From the NCBI GenBank assembly GCA_022592445.1, contig JABYQR010000227.1, positions 1 to 64,000 of the forward strand: DNA of 64,000 bases, read 5' to 3'. The stretch is from Cytidiella melzeri. Taxonomy: Eukaryota > Basidiomycota > Agaricomycetes > Polyporales > Irpicaceae. Each line of letters starts with the position of its first letter. Within the stretch, counting starts at the first letter, position 1. Below, piece by piece: positions 34,399 through 47,481 of the stretch. The position numbers and the translations under genes were made by a program. The notes beneath the pieces are model-generated. The model was not told the origin of the DNA. It ran no database searches and saw only the letters and a list, made by a program, of their open reading frames with translations.

Positions 34399-36052
34399 AT
34401 GCTTCGTTTGACGTCTGACCACTTTCCAGTCTGTGAGTATCTACCCGCCCTTTGTTGAGGCGGCGTTGTACTCAATCTCTCTATTCGTCAGTTGTGCCCT
34501 TTGGGGTCATTGGGTATGCATCTCGCCTTGACTGGCGAAACCGGGTGCTGACACCTTCGCAGCTTCTACCGCTACCTGTGGTATTTGATTCGTATAGCTG
34601 CCTCGTTTACATATCGACCCGTGCCCCTGCCTGAAAACCCAACCTATCTCGCCGAAGAAGATGTCACCATTATCGTACCCACCATAGATGCAGGGGAGGA
34701 GTTCAAGGAGGCAGCACACAGTTGGCTTGTAGGCAAACCGAAGGAGATTCTCATCATCACCGAGGAGAAGATGTTGGGACCTCTCCAAGACCTCGCCAAT
34801 GCTGTCGATCCCGAGCGCATCCGCGTACTCACAGTCCCGTACGCGAACAAACGCCTGCAGATGTCGCACGGGATCAAGAATACTACGACGGACATCATCG
34901 TCTTTGCCGACGACGACGCTATCTGGCCTCCTACCCTCCTGCCTTACACCCTTGCATGCTTCGAGGATCAACAAATCGGCGGTGTGGGCACGTCGCAGCG
35001 CGTTCAGCCTTGTGGGGACCGAATGACAGTCTGGGAGGTTCTCGCCGCGTTTCGCCTTTCCATTCGTAACATTGAAATTTCCGCGTCTACGCACATTGAT
35101 GGCGGTATTCCCTGTCTTTCGGGTCGAACAGCCGCCTATCGCACTGTCATTCTCAAAGACCCGGAGTTCCTTCATGGCTTCACACACGACTACTGGCTGG
35201 GAAAATACCAACTCAATTCCGGAGACGACAAGTTTTTGACGAGGTGGATGGTCAGCCACGGATGGAACACATACGTGCAGTGCTGTCCTGAAGCCGAATT
35301 GCTGAGTACGATGAAGCCTAATTGGCGCTTCCTAAAACAAGTACTCCGATGGACAAGAAATACGTGGCGTTCGGATATCCGGTCATTGTTCACGGAGCGG
35401 TATGTGTGGACACGACACCCTTACGTCGCTTACACTATGGTAAGTCTGCTCATTGGGTAACATATGAACGTAATTTGATCAAACTCCGTCCAGGTGGACA
35501 AACTCATCAATCCGTTTACGCTCCTCAGCGGGCCATGCCTGGTGGGATATGTCATTTACAAGAGTACAATTCCCGTCATAGATGGCGGTTTCCATTTACC
35601 CTGGTGGTAAGCTGGTTAGCAACTCTCTTCTCGCTCTCGCGCTGACTCGGCCCATCCAGGAATGTGGTTATCAGCTACGTCGTCTGGCTGACAGCTACGA
35701 GATCGGCCAAGCTTCTGCCACATCTGTGGTATCGTCCGCAAGATATCATCTACATACCAGCCTTCATATTGTTCGGCTATTACTTCGCAGTAATGAAGGT
35801 CTATGCCCTCCTTACGCTCCACGAGGTATGTCAAGTCAAGCAGCATGTTTTGTCTGTGTACTCAAACACAACACACAGACTGGTTGGGGTACACGTGCCG
35901 GTATCGGTGATCCTACTGCTGCTACGGCCGCTGCGGATAAGGCGAAGGGTGACGCGGTGGAGAAAGAGGACGTCCAAACACCATCGGCATATCCACAGCA
36001 CCAGGACTATGACCAACCACCGGTAGAAATGCAGACGAGTTACGCGCGATGA
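34399..36052 (+). CDS. Membrane glycosyltransferase family 2 (polysaccharide synthase-like)
   Basis: Exons are 34399-34432, 34492-34513, 34563-35439, 35494-35606, 35660-35825 and 35879-36052, giving 461 residues; exon 2 is only 22 nt. An N-terminal membrane segment (FVPFGVIGFYRYLWYLIRIAA) is rebuilt by splicing. The GT-A domain follows: VTIIVPTIDAGEEF, IIVFADDDAIWPP (DXD metal-nucleotide-sugar motif), a DD-containing segment LNSGDDKFLTRWMV, and QVLRWTRNTW, the Q-x-x-R-W processivity motif. C-terminal membrane helices (VVISYVVWLTATRS, IIYIPAFILFGYYFAVM) and an Ala-rich tail finish it. This is the fungal GT2 group related to hyaluronan/chitin-type synthases and Cps1. It probably makes or modifies a cell-surface polysaccharide; the substrate cannot be read from sequence. 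Confidence 0.85.
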
Positions 36053-36596
36053 ACGATTCGGGCTACAGATATCCTACGATGACTTCCAGGATCATCACCC
36101 ACTGTTTGCTGGGATTGGATATCTTCGTCGTTATGCTTCGGGCGTCCAATAGTTCATTTATCTCATCACGCATTCATATACCCACGCTGCACGTCTCATC
36201 CATCTACATAAACAGCACAAACACATTCGTACACTGCACACCCTCTTGTGACGACTAGCTGCCCCCCTACATGTATCAATCCCTCGCATGGACTTTTCCC
36301 ATCGACCATTACCTTAGAAGGCACCCACCCGTCCCTGGACATTTCGTACACGCTCCGTACTCTATTTTCCTTTCGAGGAGCGGGTTATTATTTTTATATC
36401 TTCAGCGGTTGGTATTCCTACTTTTGTTTCCCCGTCTTGGATTTTTCACGGACACGACAATGCTGCATGTAATTGACCCACAATGGCAAGTCCATACAAT
36501 TTCTGTTGAGCAAGTCGGCTTAAATACAACTCTAATTCTACAATGACGGTCAGAAATGTAAGATGATACACTTTTTGACATTGGATGTCTTGTTCT
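36053..36596. other. Convergent 3' region between the GT2 gene and ADE6
   Basis: 544 bp, AT-rich in the middle, holding the two 3' UTRs. No gene is seen. Confidence 0.5.
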
Positions 36597-39500
36597 CTAG
36601 CTGCCGCACCAGCGACGCGCATTTTGGAATAGTCTGAACCACGGACCAACGCCTTGCCAGCTCTCCTTGAACTCGGACGGATACCAGCTATTACTCTCCA
36701 GAGTAGTGACTCGCTCAGGGTGAGGCATGAGTGCGAGGACTCGTCCGCTTGGGGTCTGCACTCCTGTGATGCCACCTGGACTACCGTTGGGGTTCAAAGG
36801 GTAGACGTCCGTCGGCTCCCCAGCAGCGTCCACGTAACGTACAGCAACCAGACTCGAACTTTCCAACTTCTCCAACTGACCAACCTTCGTGAACGATACC
36901 CGTCCTTCCCCGTGAGCAACCGCGACAGGCAACTTGGAACCCGCCATGTCGTGCAAGAACACGGAAGAGCGTGTCACCTCGTTCGGCACGACCTCCACCA
37001 TGCACACCCGCCCCTCGAACCGCCCAGACCGGTTCTGCTTGAAGTCGGGCCAAACCTCCTCTGCACCAGGTATGATCTCTCGCAAGTTGCTCATAAACTG
37101 ACATCCGTTGCACACGCCGAGCGCGAAAGAGTCTTCGCGGGCAAAGAACGCGACGAACTGCGCCCGCGCCGTCTCGTTCAGCAGGACAGAGTTGGCCCAG
37201 CCTTTGCCGGCGCCGAGGACGTCGCCGTACGAGAACCCGCCGCAGGCGGCGAACCCGCGGAAATCGGCGAGGTCGGTCCTGCCGGAGAGGATGTCGGACA
37301 TGTGGACGTCGACGGCGTCGAAGCCGGCGGCGGTGAACGCCCAGGCCATCTCTGTCTGCCCGTTCACGCCTTGTTCGCGCAGAATGGCGATTTTGGGGCG
37401 GCGGAAGAGGGTGCGGGAGGGGTGGTGGGAGAAGGTGAGGTTGAAGAAGAGGCCGGTGTGCGAGGTGGACTTGATCAGGTCGTACTCTTGCTTTGCGCCG
37501 GTAGGGTCGTCGCGCAGGGACTGCATCTTGTATGAGGTTTCTGCCCATGCTGACTGGAGGACGGCGCGAGTGCTGGAGAAGATGGTTTGCTTGGAGTGGG
37601 TTATGGTGAACGTTTGGTCTTCGCGGACCCGTCCAATGATGTGCATGTGCGATGCAGAGAACCCGGCGTTGGTGAAGACCTGCTCGACAAGTTCTACGTC
37701 CGCTTCACGAACTTGCACTACGGCGCCTAGCTCTTCGTTGAACAAGGCGGCGACAGGATCGTTTGTCCCTATCGCGTCGAGGTCGACTTCTACGCCAACC
37801 CGGCCAGCGAAAGACATCTCGGCTAAGGTGGTGAACAGACCGCCGTCGGATCTGTCGTGGTAGGCAAGAACAATACCTGGTGCTGACGCTTTGGCGGTCA
37901 AGCATCCGTTCAAGAATGCCTTCAGTTGTGCAGGATCTTCAACGTCAGGAGCCTCAGAGCCGATCTCTTTGAAAACTTGGGCAATCGCTGATCCGCCAAG
38001 ACGTGCTTTGCCATTGGCCAGATCGAAGAAGACGAGTACGGTGGGCACGCCACTGGCAGGGTCCGAACGGAGCTGAGGTGTCCATGAGTTCTGCACGTCC
38101 TTCACAGCTGCGAATGCAGTGACGATGAGTGACATTGGCGAGCTGACTTCACGCTGCTCGAGCCCTTCCTTCCACTTCATCGACATCGACATCGAGTCTT
38201 TACCGACGGGGATGCCAATACCAAGAGCAGGACAAAGCTCCATGCCGACTGCCTGGACTGCTTCATACAACGCAGCTCCCTCTCCCGCTTTTGATGCGGC
38301 ACACATCCAGTTCGCGCTGAGCTTGACACTGCCGAGGTCTGTGATGTGCGCTGCAATGAGATTAGTCAAGGACTCTGCGACAGCCATCCGAGCAGACGCT
38401 GCGGGGTTCAGGAGAGCGATTGGAGTGCGCTCGCCCATTGCCATTGCTTCACCTGTCAGCACATCGAAGCCGTATGTCGTTCGAGTGACAGCTACGTCAG
38501 CAACGGGAACTTGCCATGGCCCCACCATCTGGTCGCGAGTGACGAGGCCTGTGATGGTGCGGTCACCGATAGTGATGAGGAAGGATTTCGAGCCAACAGA
38601 GGGGAGATGAAGCACACGGTCTGCTGCAGCGCTCAAACGCTCTGAAAAGGAGTTTGCAGACGGGATGTACTGGGTCAGGGTGGAATCGAATGAGTTGCCG
38701 CGAATACTCCTTGTAACGTCTTGTCTGTGCATCCTAGGAGGCTTGCCAAAGAGTGTCGACATATTCAACCTGACAACGTCTTGTTTAAGCAGACGATCTG
38801 TCACGATGAGCTCCTCCTCGGCGGTGGCAATGCCAACGATAGAGAAAGGGCATCGTTCGCGAGTAGCCAAAGCTCTGAATTCGTCCTCTTTGTCAGAAGA
38901 GATTGCCAGAACGTATCGTTCTTGACTCTCGTTGCACCATATCTCCATCGGCGACATGCTCGAGTCCGCAACGAGGACGTCTCGAATCTCAAAGGTAGCA
39001 CCGAGATCAGAATCGTGAACGAGCTCTGGCAGAGCGTTCGAGAGACCTCCTGCGCCCACATCATGAATCGACTGGATGGGACTGTCCTCGCCTAGGTTGA
39101 CACAAGCATCGATGACCTGCTGGCACCGTCTTTGCATTTCAGCATTATCTCTTTGTACGCTCGCAAAGTCGAGCTCGGCAGAGCTCGCGCCCGAGACTTG
39201 GCTACTCGCCGCACCGCCGCCAAGGCCAATCAACATGCCAGGGCCACCCAACACAATGATCTTCGCCCCGGGGGTGATCTTGGATTTCCTCGCAAAGGCC
39301 GGACGGACGTTTCCCAGACCACCCGCAATCATGATGGGCTTGTGGTAGCCTCTCACCTCCCCCGACTGGCCATCGGCAGAAGGAACAGTTTCACAGAACG
39401 TGCGGAAGTATCCCGCCAACGCAGGCCGACCGAACTCGTTGTTGAACGCACTCGCACCAAGCGGCCCTTCGATCATGATATCGAAAGCTGACGAGATATG

Positions 39501-40685
39501 TTCAGGTCGACCGAAATCAGTCTCCCATGGTTGTTCAAAGCCGGGAATGAGAAGATTGGAGACGGTGAAGCCTGCTAGTCCGGCTTTAGGTTTGGAGCCC
39601 CTCCCAACTGCGCCTTCGTCACGAATCTCACCACCAGAGCCGGTGGCAGCTCCGGGGTAAGGAGAGACGGCAGTGGGATGATTGTGGGTCTCGACTTTTA
39701 CCAGAATCGGCATGTGCTCGACTTGAGATGTGTAGATGTTGGCGTGGTTCCGATGCGGAGCTTGAGCCTTAGTTTTGGATATTCCGAACCGTGGCGCAGA
39801 AGGACCCTCGAAGACGGCGGCATTGTCAGAGTACGCTGAGATCGTGCCGGTGGGATTCAACTTTTCTGTGTTCCGGATCATCTGGAAGAGAGAGTCTTCT
39901 TTGTCGGCCCCGTCGATGGTCCAGGAGGCGTTGAAAATCTTGTGTCGGCAGTGCTCGGAATTGACCTGCGCGAACATGAACAGCTCGGCGTCCGTTGGAT
40001 TTCTGTTGATCGGAGAGGACCCAGATACGAAGGCATCAATGAGGTAGTCAATCTCGCCCAGAGACAACGCCAGTCCTAGTTCCTTGTTTGCAGCGATGAG
40101 GCGGTCGCGGGCTGCCTGGCCAGATGCTTCAGTGCCTTCGGACTGGAGCTCTACCACGCGGAGAGGGCTGACGCTCTTATGCTCGAATATAAGGTTGGCA
40201 TCTGGTGGTGAGAGCTGAATAACCTGTGTCATACGATCGTGGATCAGCTGAGCGAACGACTCTAGATTTTCTTGAGTGACAGGAGAGCCAGATTCCGTGG
40301 TGAAAGTCAAGACGACCCCACGCTCGACACGCTCGACATGTTCTCCCAACGCACAGATAGCAGCAATATCTGTAGCTTTGCTGGACCATGGAGAGATGGA
40401 TCCGACTCTCGGGAGGACGTAAACCACGTTCCGGTGGTGAGCGAGAGCTTCACTGGTTTCGACGAGCGAATTATTGTCACCGTAGTCCAGTAGCCTGTCT
40501 AGTATCTTGCGCGGCAAAGAGGATACATCAGAAAGGTCTTCTTCGGCGGCTTTTGTCTTGCAAGACACCAGATGGACGTAGTTGGTGTCTACAGACGCGA
40601 TTGTAGGGCAATGCGTCTGGATCTGCTTCAGCAGTATATCACGCTTCGTCGGCGAGAGATGGGATGATCCAAATAGTACCAACAT
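36597..40685 (-). CDS. ADE6: Phosphoribosylformylglycinamidine synthase (FGAM synthase)
   Basis: A single uninterrupted exon of 1362 residues, the usual length of eukaryotic FGAM synthase. I chose ATG 40685 ([18 protein letters not shown]) over an in-frame extension to 40823, because family members begin at this point. Motifs in order are [33 protein letters not shown] (ATP site), [18 protein letters not shown], and [19 protein letters not shown]. The C-terminal glutaminase has [20 protein letters not shown] sequence with the nucleophile in [12 protein letters not shown] and the catalytic His/Glu in MPHPERV. It catalyses the fourth step of de novo purine synthesis (FGAR + Gln + ATP to FGAM). 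Lack of introns over 4 kb contrasts with its neighbours. Confidence 0.96.
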   Translation of the reverse strand: MLVLFGSSHLSPTKRDILLKQIQTHCPTIASVDTNYVHLVSCKTKAAEEDLSDVSSLPRKILDRLLDYGDNNSLVETSEALAHHRNVVYVLPRVGSISPWSSKATDIAAICALGEHVERVERGVVLTFTTESGSPVTQENLESFAQLIHDRMTQVIQLSPPDANLIFEHKSVSPLRVVELQSEGTEASGQAARDRLIAANKELGLALSLGEIDYLIDAFVSGSSPINRNPTDAELFMFAQVNSEHCRHKIFNASWTIDGADKEDSLFQMIRNTEKLNPTGTISAYSDNAAVFEGPSAPRFGISKTKAQAPHRNHANIYTSQVEHMPILVKVETHNHPTAVSPYPGAATGSGGEIRDEGAVGRGSKPKAGLAGFTVSNLLIPGFEQPWETDFGRPEHISSAFDIMIEGPLGASAFNNEFGRPALAGYFRTFCETVPSADGQSGEVRGYHKPIMIAGGLGNVRPAFARKSKITPGAKIIVLGGPGMLIGLGGGAASSQVSGASSAELDFASVQRDNAEMQRRCQQVIDACVNLGEDSPIQSIHDVGAGGLSNALPELVHDSDLGATFEIRDVLVADSSMSPMEIWCNESQERYVLAISSDKEDEFRALATRERCPFSIVGIATAEEELIVTDRLLKQDVVRLNMSTLFGKPPRMHRQDVTRSIRGNSFDSTLTQYIPSANSFSERLSAAADRVLHLPSVGSKSFLITIGDRTITGLVTRDQMVGPWQVPVADVAVTRTTYGFDVLTGEAMAMGERTPIALLNPAASARMAVAESLTNLIAAHITDLGSVKLSANWMCAASKAGEGAALYEAVQAVGMELCPALGIGIPVGKDSMSMSMKWKEGLEQREVSSPMSLIVTAFAAVKDVQNSWTPQLRSDPASGVPTVLVFFDLANGKARLGGSAIAQVFKEIGSEAPDVEDPAQLKAFLNGCLTAKASAPGIVLAYHDRSDGGLFTTLAEMSFAGRVGVEVDLDAIGTNDPVAALFNEELGAVVQVREADVELVEQVFTNAGFSASHMHIIGRVREDQTFTITHSKQTIFSSTRAVLQSAWAETSYKMQSLRDDPTGAKQEYDLIKSTSHTGLFFNLTFSHHPSRTLFRRPKIAILREQGVNGQTEMAWAFTAAGFDAVDVHMSDILSGRTDLADFRGFAACGGFSYGDVLGAGKGWANSVLLNETARAQFVAFFAREDSFALGVCNGCQFMSNLREIIPGAEEVWPDFKQNRSGRFEGRVCMVEVVPNEVTRSSVFLHDMAGSKLPVAVAHGEGRVSFTKVGQLEKLESSSLVAVRYVDAAGEPTDVYPLNPNGSPGGITGVQTPSGRVLALMPHPERVTTLESNSWYPSEFKESWQGVGPWFRLFQNARRWCGS

Positions 40686-43600
40686 CGTACTATCCGTTTC
40701 GTTAGATACAATTAAATCAGTGTGTGCCAACGTACTCGAAAGGTCCTGCAGACAGACGAAATGCGGGTAGGTGCGTGCAGGTCTCCGTCGATTTTTGATC
40801 TGCCACAAGATAGTCTTTAGCACATGTGTAAATTAGGGCATTGACTCCTTACTGGAATAAAGAATGTTAACGTTAGCAAAGCAAGATCAACAAGTCATGA
40901 AGCAGTTTGAAGGTGGACGTTGAGGAGGAACCGACCGTGGCTCAAAACGCGTTCTGCAAATTGATTACAAACGCCACAACGCTAATCTCTTGATCGGATG
41001 TTGAGGATCTTAGATTCCTCTGAGGTTGCTCATCCCAAATGCACAAGTCAACCAGCTGCAGTCAAAACCGAAAGTGAAGTTATTTTCGTCTCGTCTTGAA
41101 CATACATATGTGTACTGTGCGGGTACTGTCACCCACTGGAAGCAATCGTATAATCACCGCGAAGTAATACCGAGTTGTGTACCTGAAACGCGCGCATGAT
41201 GTTCGATTGACGTACTTGTGCAGTCAACGGTCTACTCAGACTTGCCTCATTTTGAGGTAACATGACACTGCAAAGGGATAAGACAAACGTGCGTGGGGGC
41301 AATTCCGAGGTCGAAAGCAACACAGCAGGGGTAAACTCGTAGATTAGATTAGCTGGAGAATGCGTACCATTCCCACAAAGGTATTGACCACCCTTTGCTG
41401 ATGAGAGATGCATTATATCTAGTTTAATCCACCCGTAAAGACTGCGCACCGTTCGGCTGGTCGTAAAGTATGGCACGAATACAAACTTGGAAGAGCGTCC
41501 ATCGTGCGTTCATTCGCAAAGGGTTTGCCTTCATAGGTGCAGAAGGGAAAGCCGGTCCTTGGAATTCTTTGCTTTGAAAGTCTGAATTTCCGAATTTTGT
41601 GACGCGTCATGCATGAGCTTACGTAGATGAGATGCGCGAGTTGAGCCCTGCCTTAACAGGAAGATCTGCGTGCCCGTCGCTAACGACCGGAACTCGTACC
41701 GTCGGTGGCTCTTGCGCGACCTGAGAAGAATTGTCGCAAACCCAAAGAACCCACCGAAAAACATACAGGAAAAACTTCAAAGGTGCGTGTCCTGTGCGGC
41801 GTGGTATAGCTTGACGTTAATATCGGCGGCTGAACAACGTCTCTGTCACTGCGGCCTGCGACGACTGGAGGACAAGACTCATCTCGGCTCAGCGAAAATG
41901 TGCCGGTGTGAAATCCAACGGGAAACAGGTCCGTTATGCGTGAAGATTGCCTTGCCTCGCAGGTTTTATGATCGTCCCTCCAATTATGCAAGCTTCTTCG
42001 TGATGCTTGCAGGGCGACTCGAGCATCTGGAAATTTTTGAGAGATGGTAGTCATCTGTATCGTGCCGATAGGCTTTACGCAAAGTTCTCTGCGTCCCTGG
42101 CTCCCACATACCTAATCGCTGTCAGTCGGCACGGCAGAATTGGTACATCGTCCACGCTAATCCCGAGGCGGCGGAGGGTCTAGAGGGATCATCCTCGAGC
42201 GAGAGTGGTAAACAAACACGGAATTCGGGCAGTCAAGCGAAGATATTTGTGACACAGAAGAGGTTCTGAATACTTGCAGAAGTCTTGGCGACGCACCGCC
42301 CGCGCGACGCTTCGTCGGGTCTTTTCAATGCGTCTCGGATGTTCGCCTGATAATCCGACTGCTGTTTCTTCGTATTTGATGGCCAAGTATCAAAAGAGGT
42401 GTTCATCAATAACACTGGGCGCACCGTTTCAGAACCTGACATCGGGGTTTGGTGCGACATCGCGACATGATGTTGTCGAAACAGAGCGATAGCAGCTAAT
42501 TTCGGCATGAACGCCGGAAAATGTTCGTAAGTGCGCTGCGACATCCACATCTCATAACGCAAAACTTTTACGTACCTTTGATACGCATGTTTACTGGCAG
42601 TAAGCTATGTAAAGTGGGTCACTGCTATCGGTCAACAAAGGTGGGCCGCAGCAACACAGCGTCCTCACTTCCTGTGCCATAACGGATCTCGCATCCATCG
42701 CTTTATCGACATCTAAGAGTAAGATGATTGAATTTAGCCTATGCACAAGCTCGTTTGGACTCACTTGAAGCGCACTTGGCCTTGGCACTGCGCTATCCCC
42801 ATATCTTTCTCCGAAATCGCGGTATCGGCAACTGTGCCATCCTGATAGATGCAAAGCGAAAGGGGAATGTTCAGCTGAAAACCACGAACAATGAGATACG
42901 CAAGCCAGGAGTGAGTCCTCTCACATGTATCAGATGGAATCCGGCGCTCACCGTTGTCTACCTGAAGGATCTTTCCGAGCGTTTATGAGCTTTCGGGCTC
43001 GTCCATTGTCCTACTTATCCGAGTTTCGGTGGGAACATGGCGTGCGTATTTTGACAAGACCTTGTTTGGAAAAACAACATCGCCGGAATACCGCACGCAC
43101 CGGGGCGGTCAACTTCTCGACATTGATGTCGTTGTGTCGTTGAGCGCAAGAAGAGCGCTGGTCCTGAAAGCGCCAACGTTGTGTCGGCGGTACCAATTCG
43201 TTGGGCTGGGCTGATTATACGAATGTGCGGGTTGAATTGATGAGCAGTTCAACACCCAACTGTCCGTGTCACGACCCACCATTGTAACATGAGACACAGC
43301 CCATACTCAGCTGCATTTTCTCGCTGCTCGCCCGTTTCCGATCTGTCTGCAGGGCCAGCTGAGCCCCGCGTCGGACGGTCCCGATCGGTCTTCCGGCCGG
43401 AGTAAAAGGTACGTGGCATCCCGAGCGGATGACTCTCACGTACTGATGAAGCAGGAAAAGAAAAGTCATGAGAAAAGTCGTGGCCAGTCAAACATGTTTA
43501 CTGACCTTAGATAATATGACAGCAGGGTATCATTCGTTGAGTGGCGGGAAGACATGGTACTTGAGAATGCTAGCCATCATGACAATAAACTAACATCAGT

Positions 43601-46600
43601 TTCTCAACAAGTCCAAATTTGCAGCGTGCTCTTGCTCCAAGCTCACACCAGAAGCTGCCTTCGACGTACACGAGTCTCAGATTTGTACTGTTCCTGAGAA
43701 CCAGGACACCAACGCTCTAGAACCTGGCAGTGCCATTGGTCTTGCACGAGCAGTTGACCACTTGGACGACAGCTCGAAGACACCCTGTTGACGTCCTATG
43801 ACTTGAAACAATTGGCACATGAACTCTGCGATTTTGAACCGTGCATCGTTCACGATGCACTCACAAACCCTGACCAAGTACATGTGAGCAGGTTCCAGGC
43901 AAGAGACGAATAGGTATGTATACATACCTGTAGACATATGACGCACGATCTGTGTGATGTGTCCTCGACATGTATTACGCGCGAGCGTTTGAGGTAGTCA
44001 GACGACCTCTTCAGACTCTCCGAGGAGCTCTAGATGTTTTTTTTAGCGAGGTGGTGTGGTGCAGAGAAGACGTACAACGCGAGGGCCTAGTTCATGTAGC
44101 TACTAGACGTCGTCGCCTCGATGAGTGAAACACTCGTCCCCGTTGGATGTCCCTTGAGGTCAAAACATATACGGGAGAGAATCCATATGAACTACTTCCC
44201 TGTAGCGATCACGATCGGCAGCTACCCCAGATTTGACGATAGCGACATGAGAGTTCGAGGGTGTGAATTCTCCGCTACAGGGTCCTCGTCAATGGTTCCC
44301 AACGACCTAGACCGTATGTCCTGTGGGCATGTTAAGTTAGGAGACGTACATTGTGTGCATCGTGGCATCAACCTTACGGCACCTCGAATACACCTAGACT
44401 TCGGACACGACGTCAGTGCGATTATGAATAGAGGGGGAACCATGTACCAGGCGCGTCGCTGCAGCATATCAGCCTAGTCTTCTGATCACTGAAGGTCACC
44501 AGCGTCGTTGACGTGTACCCGCTGTTGAACCTCGAAAGTCCGATGACATCTCAGCGATAGCGCAAGGGTTCGTCACGCGGGGGCCATGAATGTATGATCC
44601 TAGCACGGAACGCCGTTCAAGCGAGGCAAGCTGAAACGAAAGGATTCTTCGTAAGCTCAGATCGTCCGAGAGAGTTGTGATTATTACATGCCTAGAATCC
44701 AAAGCACTACCATGGCATGCTAGGCGTGGTATCATGTCAGTTGTCATCTTCCGAGTGCGTGGGCGCCTACAGAGTTGCGAGTGGCACAAACTGCTCACCA
44801 ATGGCTATCGTTGATAAGCGTATCGTCCTGAACAGCCTTTCAGCTTTATACTAGGAAGTGCCGTCGCACATCGAGGGAGTCTACCATACTTGTGTGGTGT
44901 AGATCGGTCCGTGGCTACTCATATCGACGAATAGCAATCATGACGCAAAGGCTACTAATTGAACAGCGAAAATCGCGCAAGAAGCTGAGAGGTCGAGGCT
45001 GTGAGACTCGAGTACGTCAACAGAACCTGTTGACATAGATGAGTGGAACGCAGCATTCAGATGTTTAGTGACCGACCTGGCTGTCCTTCTCCGGATTGAG
45101 TTTCCGAGCGCTCAGAGCAGATGAGCAGAACAACGATACAGTCCCCTGTCTGCGGAAACGTACAGGTCACGCTATAAAGATGAAAAGTTGAAATCTACTG
45201 TTCGAAAAAAAAGGACTGGATCACTAACCACATAACAGCGGTTCAGCAGGCTACATCATGCACCGCAGCACTGCATAACCTCGGGATGGCTCTTCCTCAT
45301 CAGACCGCTCAACACGAGCGTCCTATGACAAAGCGTCATCCCGAAATTCCCTCGCAGCAAAGTCCATGCATGGTACGCTACTCATCAACGTGGTCAAACT
45401 TTTGAATGCGGATCAGAACAAGCGTTATATCTACCGTGCGCAGTCTTATGAGGACGCTTTCAAATTCGGAATAGCTGCAAAGCACCGCTTGCGAAGCCAT
45501 GCCGCGCAGAATCTATCACAAGTGACACCCGTAAGCTGAAGCGAAAGTTGACATTAGTACATCAAGGCAGGCGGGTATGAAGACGCAACCTACAAGCATG
45601 TCAGGCATCTACAGACGGCAGAGCCTATGTATGTCTCGTAATCCTCGCCGGCTCCGAGGTGCACGGGACGTGGACCATTTACGTACGCGTACAAGTGTCG
45701 CTCTCTTTGTCGGAGTTGGATGACGCAAGTGAGGGTAGACCTTCTTTTGCTGCGTATCAAAGAGGATGTGAATTGGAGGATAAATATATCACTTTCTGGG
45801 TCAAATATAGGGGATGAAGAAGATCTAGAAGAGCTTACTCACTTGGGGAAGGTTTGGACTTTTGGACGGGTTTGAGCTCAGAACGGAGAATAAACAGTAA
45901 CCAAAAACACCTGTTTTCGCGAGTGGCATACCGCAGTATCTAGATGAAGGTTTGTTTCGTGAACATGGAGCTCATCATCCGAGGTGGGCCGACTATGGGA
46001 ACCAAGGTTGCACCGCCGCGAACGGATATGACTTTGAACATGTCCAAGTGAAGTGGTGACTCCAACAGCAGACGCGACGACGACGTACTCTAAAGCATGT
46101 GCGGTCTCGATATCTCGCATTATAAACGTCATACGTAGACGAGTATGAAGTAATGTTTCCCTAGTCCCAAGACGAGAAAGTGAGTAATAATACGGTGCAA
46201 CGTGTGAACTGAATAGTACCAGATCCGAGCCTGTTTTGTACCGCGTGAGGATGCAACAGTGCCAGCCACACAAGCCATGCGTCATGATGGAAGTGTGACT
46301 GGTGCATCGTAGCATCCTGAGGCGGCAGACTCACTGGAGATGCTCACATGCTATGAAGAGCTGAGCAAATGGGTGTACTAGTACTACTTCACCGTTTATT
46401 GGTGGTGAAAGACTGCGGGTATCTCAGCAACGTGTTTTTGTCAAGGTTGGCAAGGTAGTTAGAGTACTTACGGCAAGGGCGGATGTTGTGTTGCAAGACG
46501 TTTGTTCCTCGAGTGGAGCTGCTAATGTTGGTTCTCGGTCCTGGATACAGCTCGTTTTGGTGACGCGAACTGCTGCTATTTTTTGTTAGCCATAGCTAGA

Positions 46601-47118
46601 AAATGCCAATGCAAGACTTTCTACTTGCCTCATTTGCTCACCTTTAGGCCTGGGGTACGTAGCATGGCCATGGCCAAGAGTAAATGTTATTTTCTGCCAG
46701 CCCGAGATGGCGCCAGACATACCGATGGCCGGGCGCCGAGCAGCCAGGCACCGGCGCACCGCATTACGCTAGCTAAGTGGGGATTGCCGAGTGCGTTGCT
46801 GGGTTAGCCCGGACAGATTTGCTCTGCGGACGGTCTGGTCCACCGTCTGGAGCGTGTGTTGGTTGGTAAAACATGGGCAAACAAAACTCCTGACCGCAGG
46901 ACAAAGAGAAATGGGGTGCAAACTAGTCAACAATGGCCTACGCACAAAAGCAGCAAACAAACAACACACAAAGGTGGAAACAAGGCTTTGTTACTCAAAC
47001 CAATACTTCGCTTCGCCACGCATGCCCTCAGCTGTTTTTGGCAGGCGTAGTGGTTAACATCGTCGACGGAACTTGCTGGGTGGTTGGTCACGCATACGGT
47101 CACGCGTCGGGGTAACAG
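40686..47118. other. Gene-poor stretch of about 6.4 kb
   Basis: No open frame longer than about 145 codons, no recognisable domain and no set of splice-joined pieces on either strand. The base composition is not extreme, and no LTR, transposase or satellite array is apparent. The left end carries the ADE6 promoter. I see no tRNA box structure. It may hold decayed elements or non-coding transcripts, but nothing here supports a call. Confidence 0.45.
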
Positions 47119-47159
47119 CCAATTTTAGCCTATAAATGCAGCGATCCGATTGGCCAATG
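47119..47159 (+). promoter_or_regulatory. Candidate promoter with CCAAT and TATA boxes
   Basis: CCAAT at 47119-47123, TATAAATG at 47131-47138, and a second CCAAT within ATTGGCCAATGG at about 47149-47160. It lies about 350 bp upstream of the ATG at 47482, which would imply a long 5' UTR or an unseen leader intron. Confidence 0.4.
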
Positions 47160-47481
47160 GAGCCCGGAACGTCACCGATGTCATCACGTTATTGAATGTG
47201 TTACCTCCGAAGGTCTAGGCCCTCGCGCGCAAAGTGGGGTTTCCTCCCAAATATGGAAGCACACCGCCGAGCATAGGCGCGTTCCCGTAAAATGGGCAGG
47301 GAATTCATTATTCGCAACAATTCCCTTCCCTCTCGACGACCTCCACGACGGCACACGACAGTCTCAACGACTCACTGCACGGCGACCGACGCTATTGGCG
47401 CAGCGCACAAGCTCAGATCCTGAGGCTACCTGCCTCGTGCATCCCTCGCCCTCTAATCTTTCAATCCCAGCGAATCTTATT

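Noticed and set aside
34507..35259. 250-codon minus-strand ORF
   Set aside because: Antisense of the GT2 catalytic exon; no protein-like motifs, while the + strand has DXD and QxxRW motifs.
36654..37535. 293-codon + strand ORF and a 255-codon minus ORF in another frame within 36.6-37.5 kb
   Set aside because: Both lie over the GC-rich glutaminase part of ADE6, whose frame has all conserved motifs. They are shadows caused by codon bias.
40686..40823. In-frame N-terminal extension of ADE6
   Set aside because: Family members begin at MLV-GSS-like sequence, matching ATG 40685. The extension is basic and unlike a conserved region.
42120..42190. Possible tRNA-like sequence
   Set aside because: A GGCA...GGTACATCG stretch resembles a D-arm, but no anticodon stem, T-loop or acceptor pairing could be formed.
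44121..44477. 118-codon + strand ORF in the gene-poor region
   Set aside because: No domain, no splice-supported extension, and of a length expected by chance in 6 kb at this base composition.
45878..46315. 145-codon minus-strand ORF
   Set aside because: Composition looks random (scattered Cys, His, Ser), with no conserved motif.
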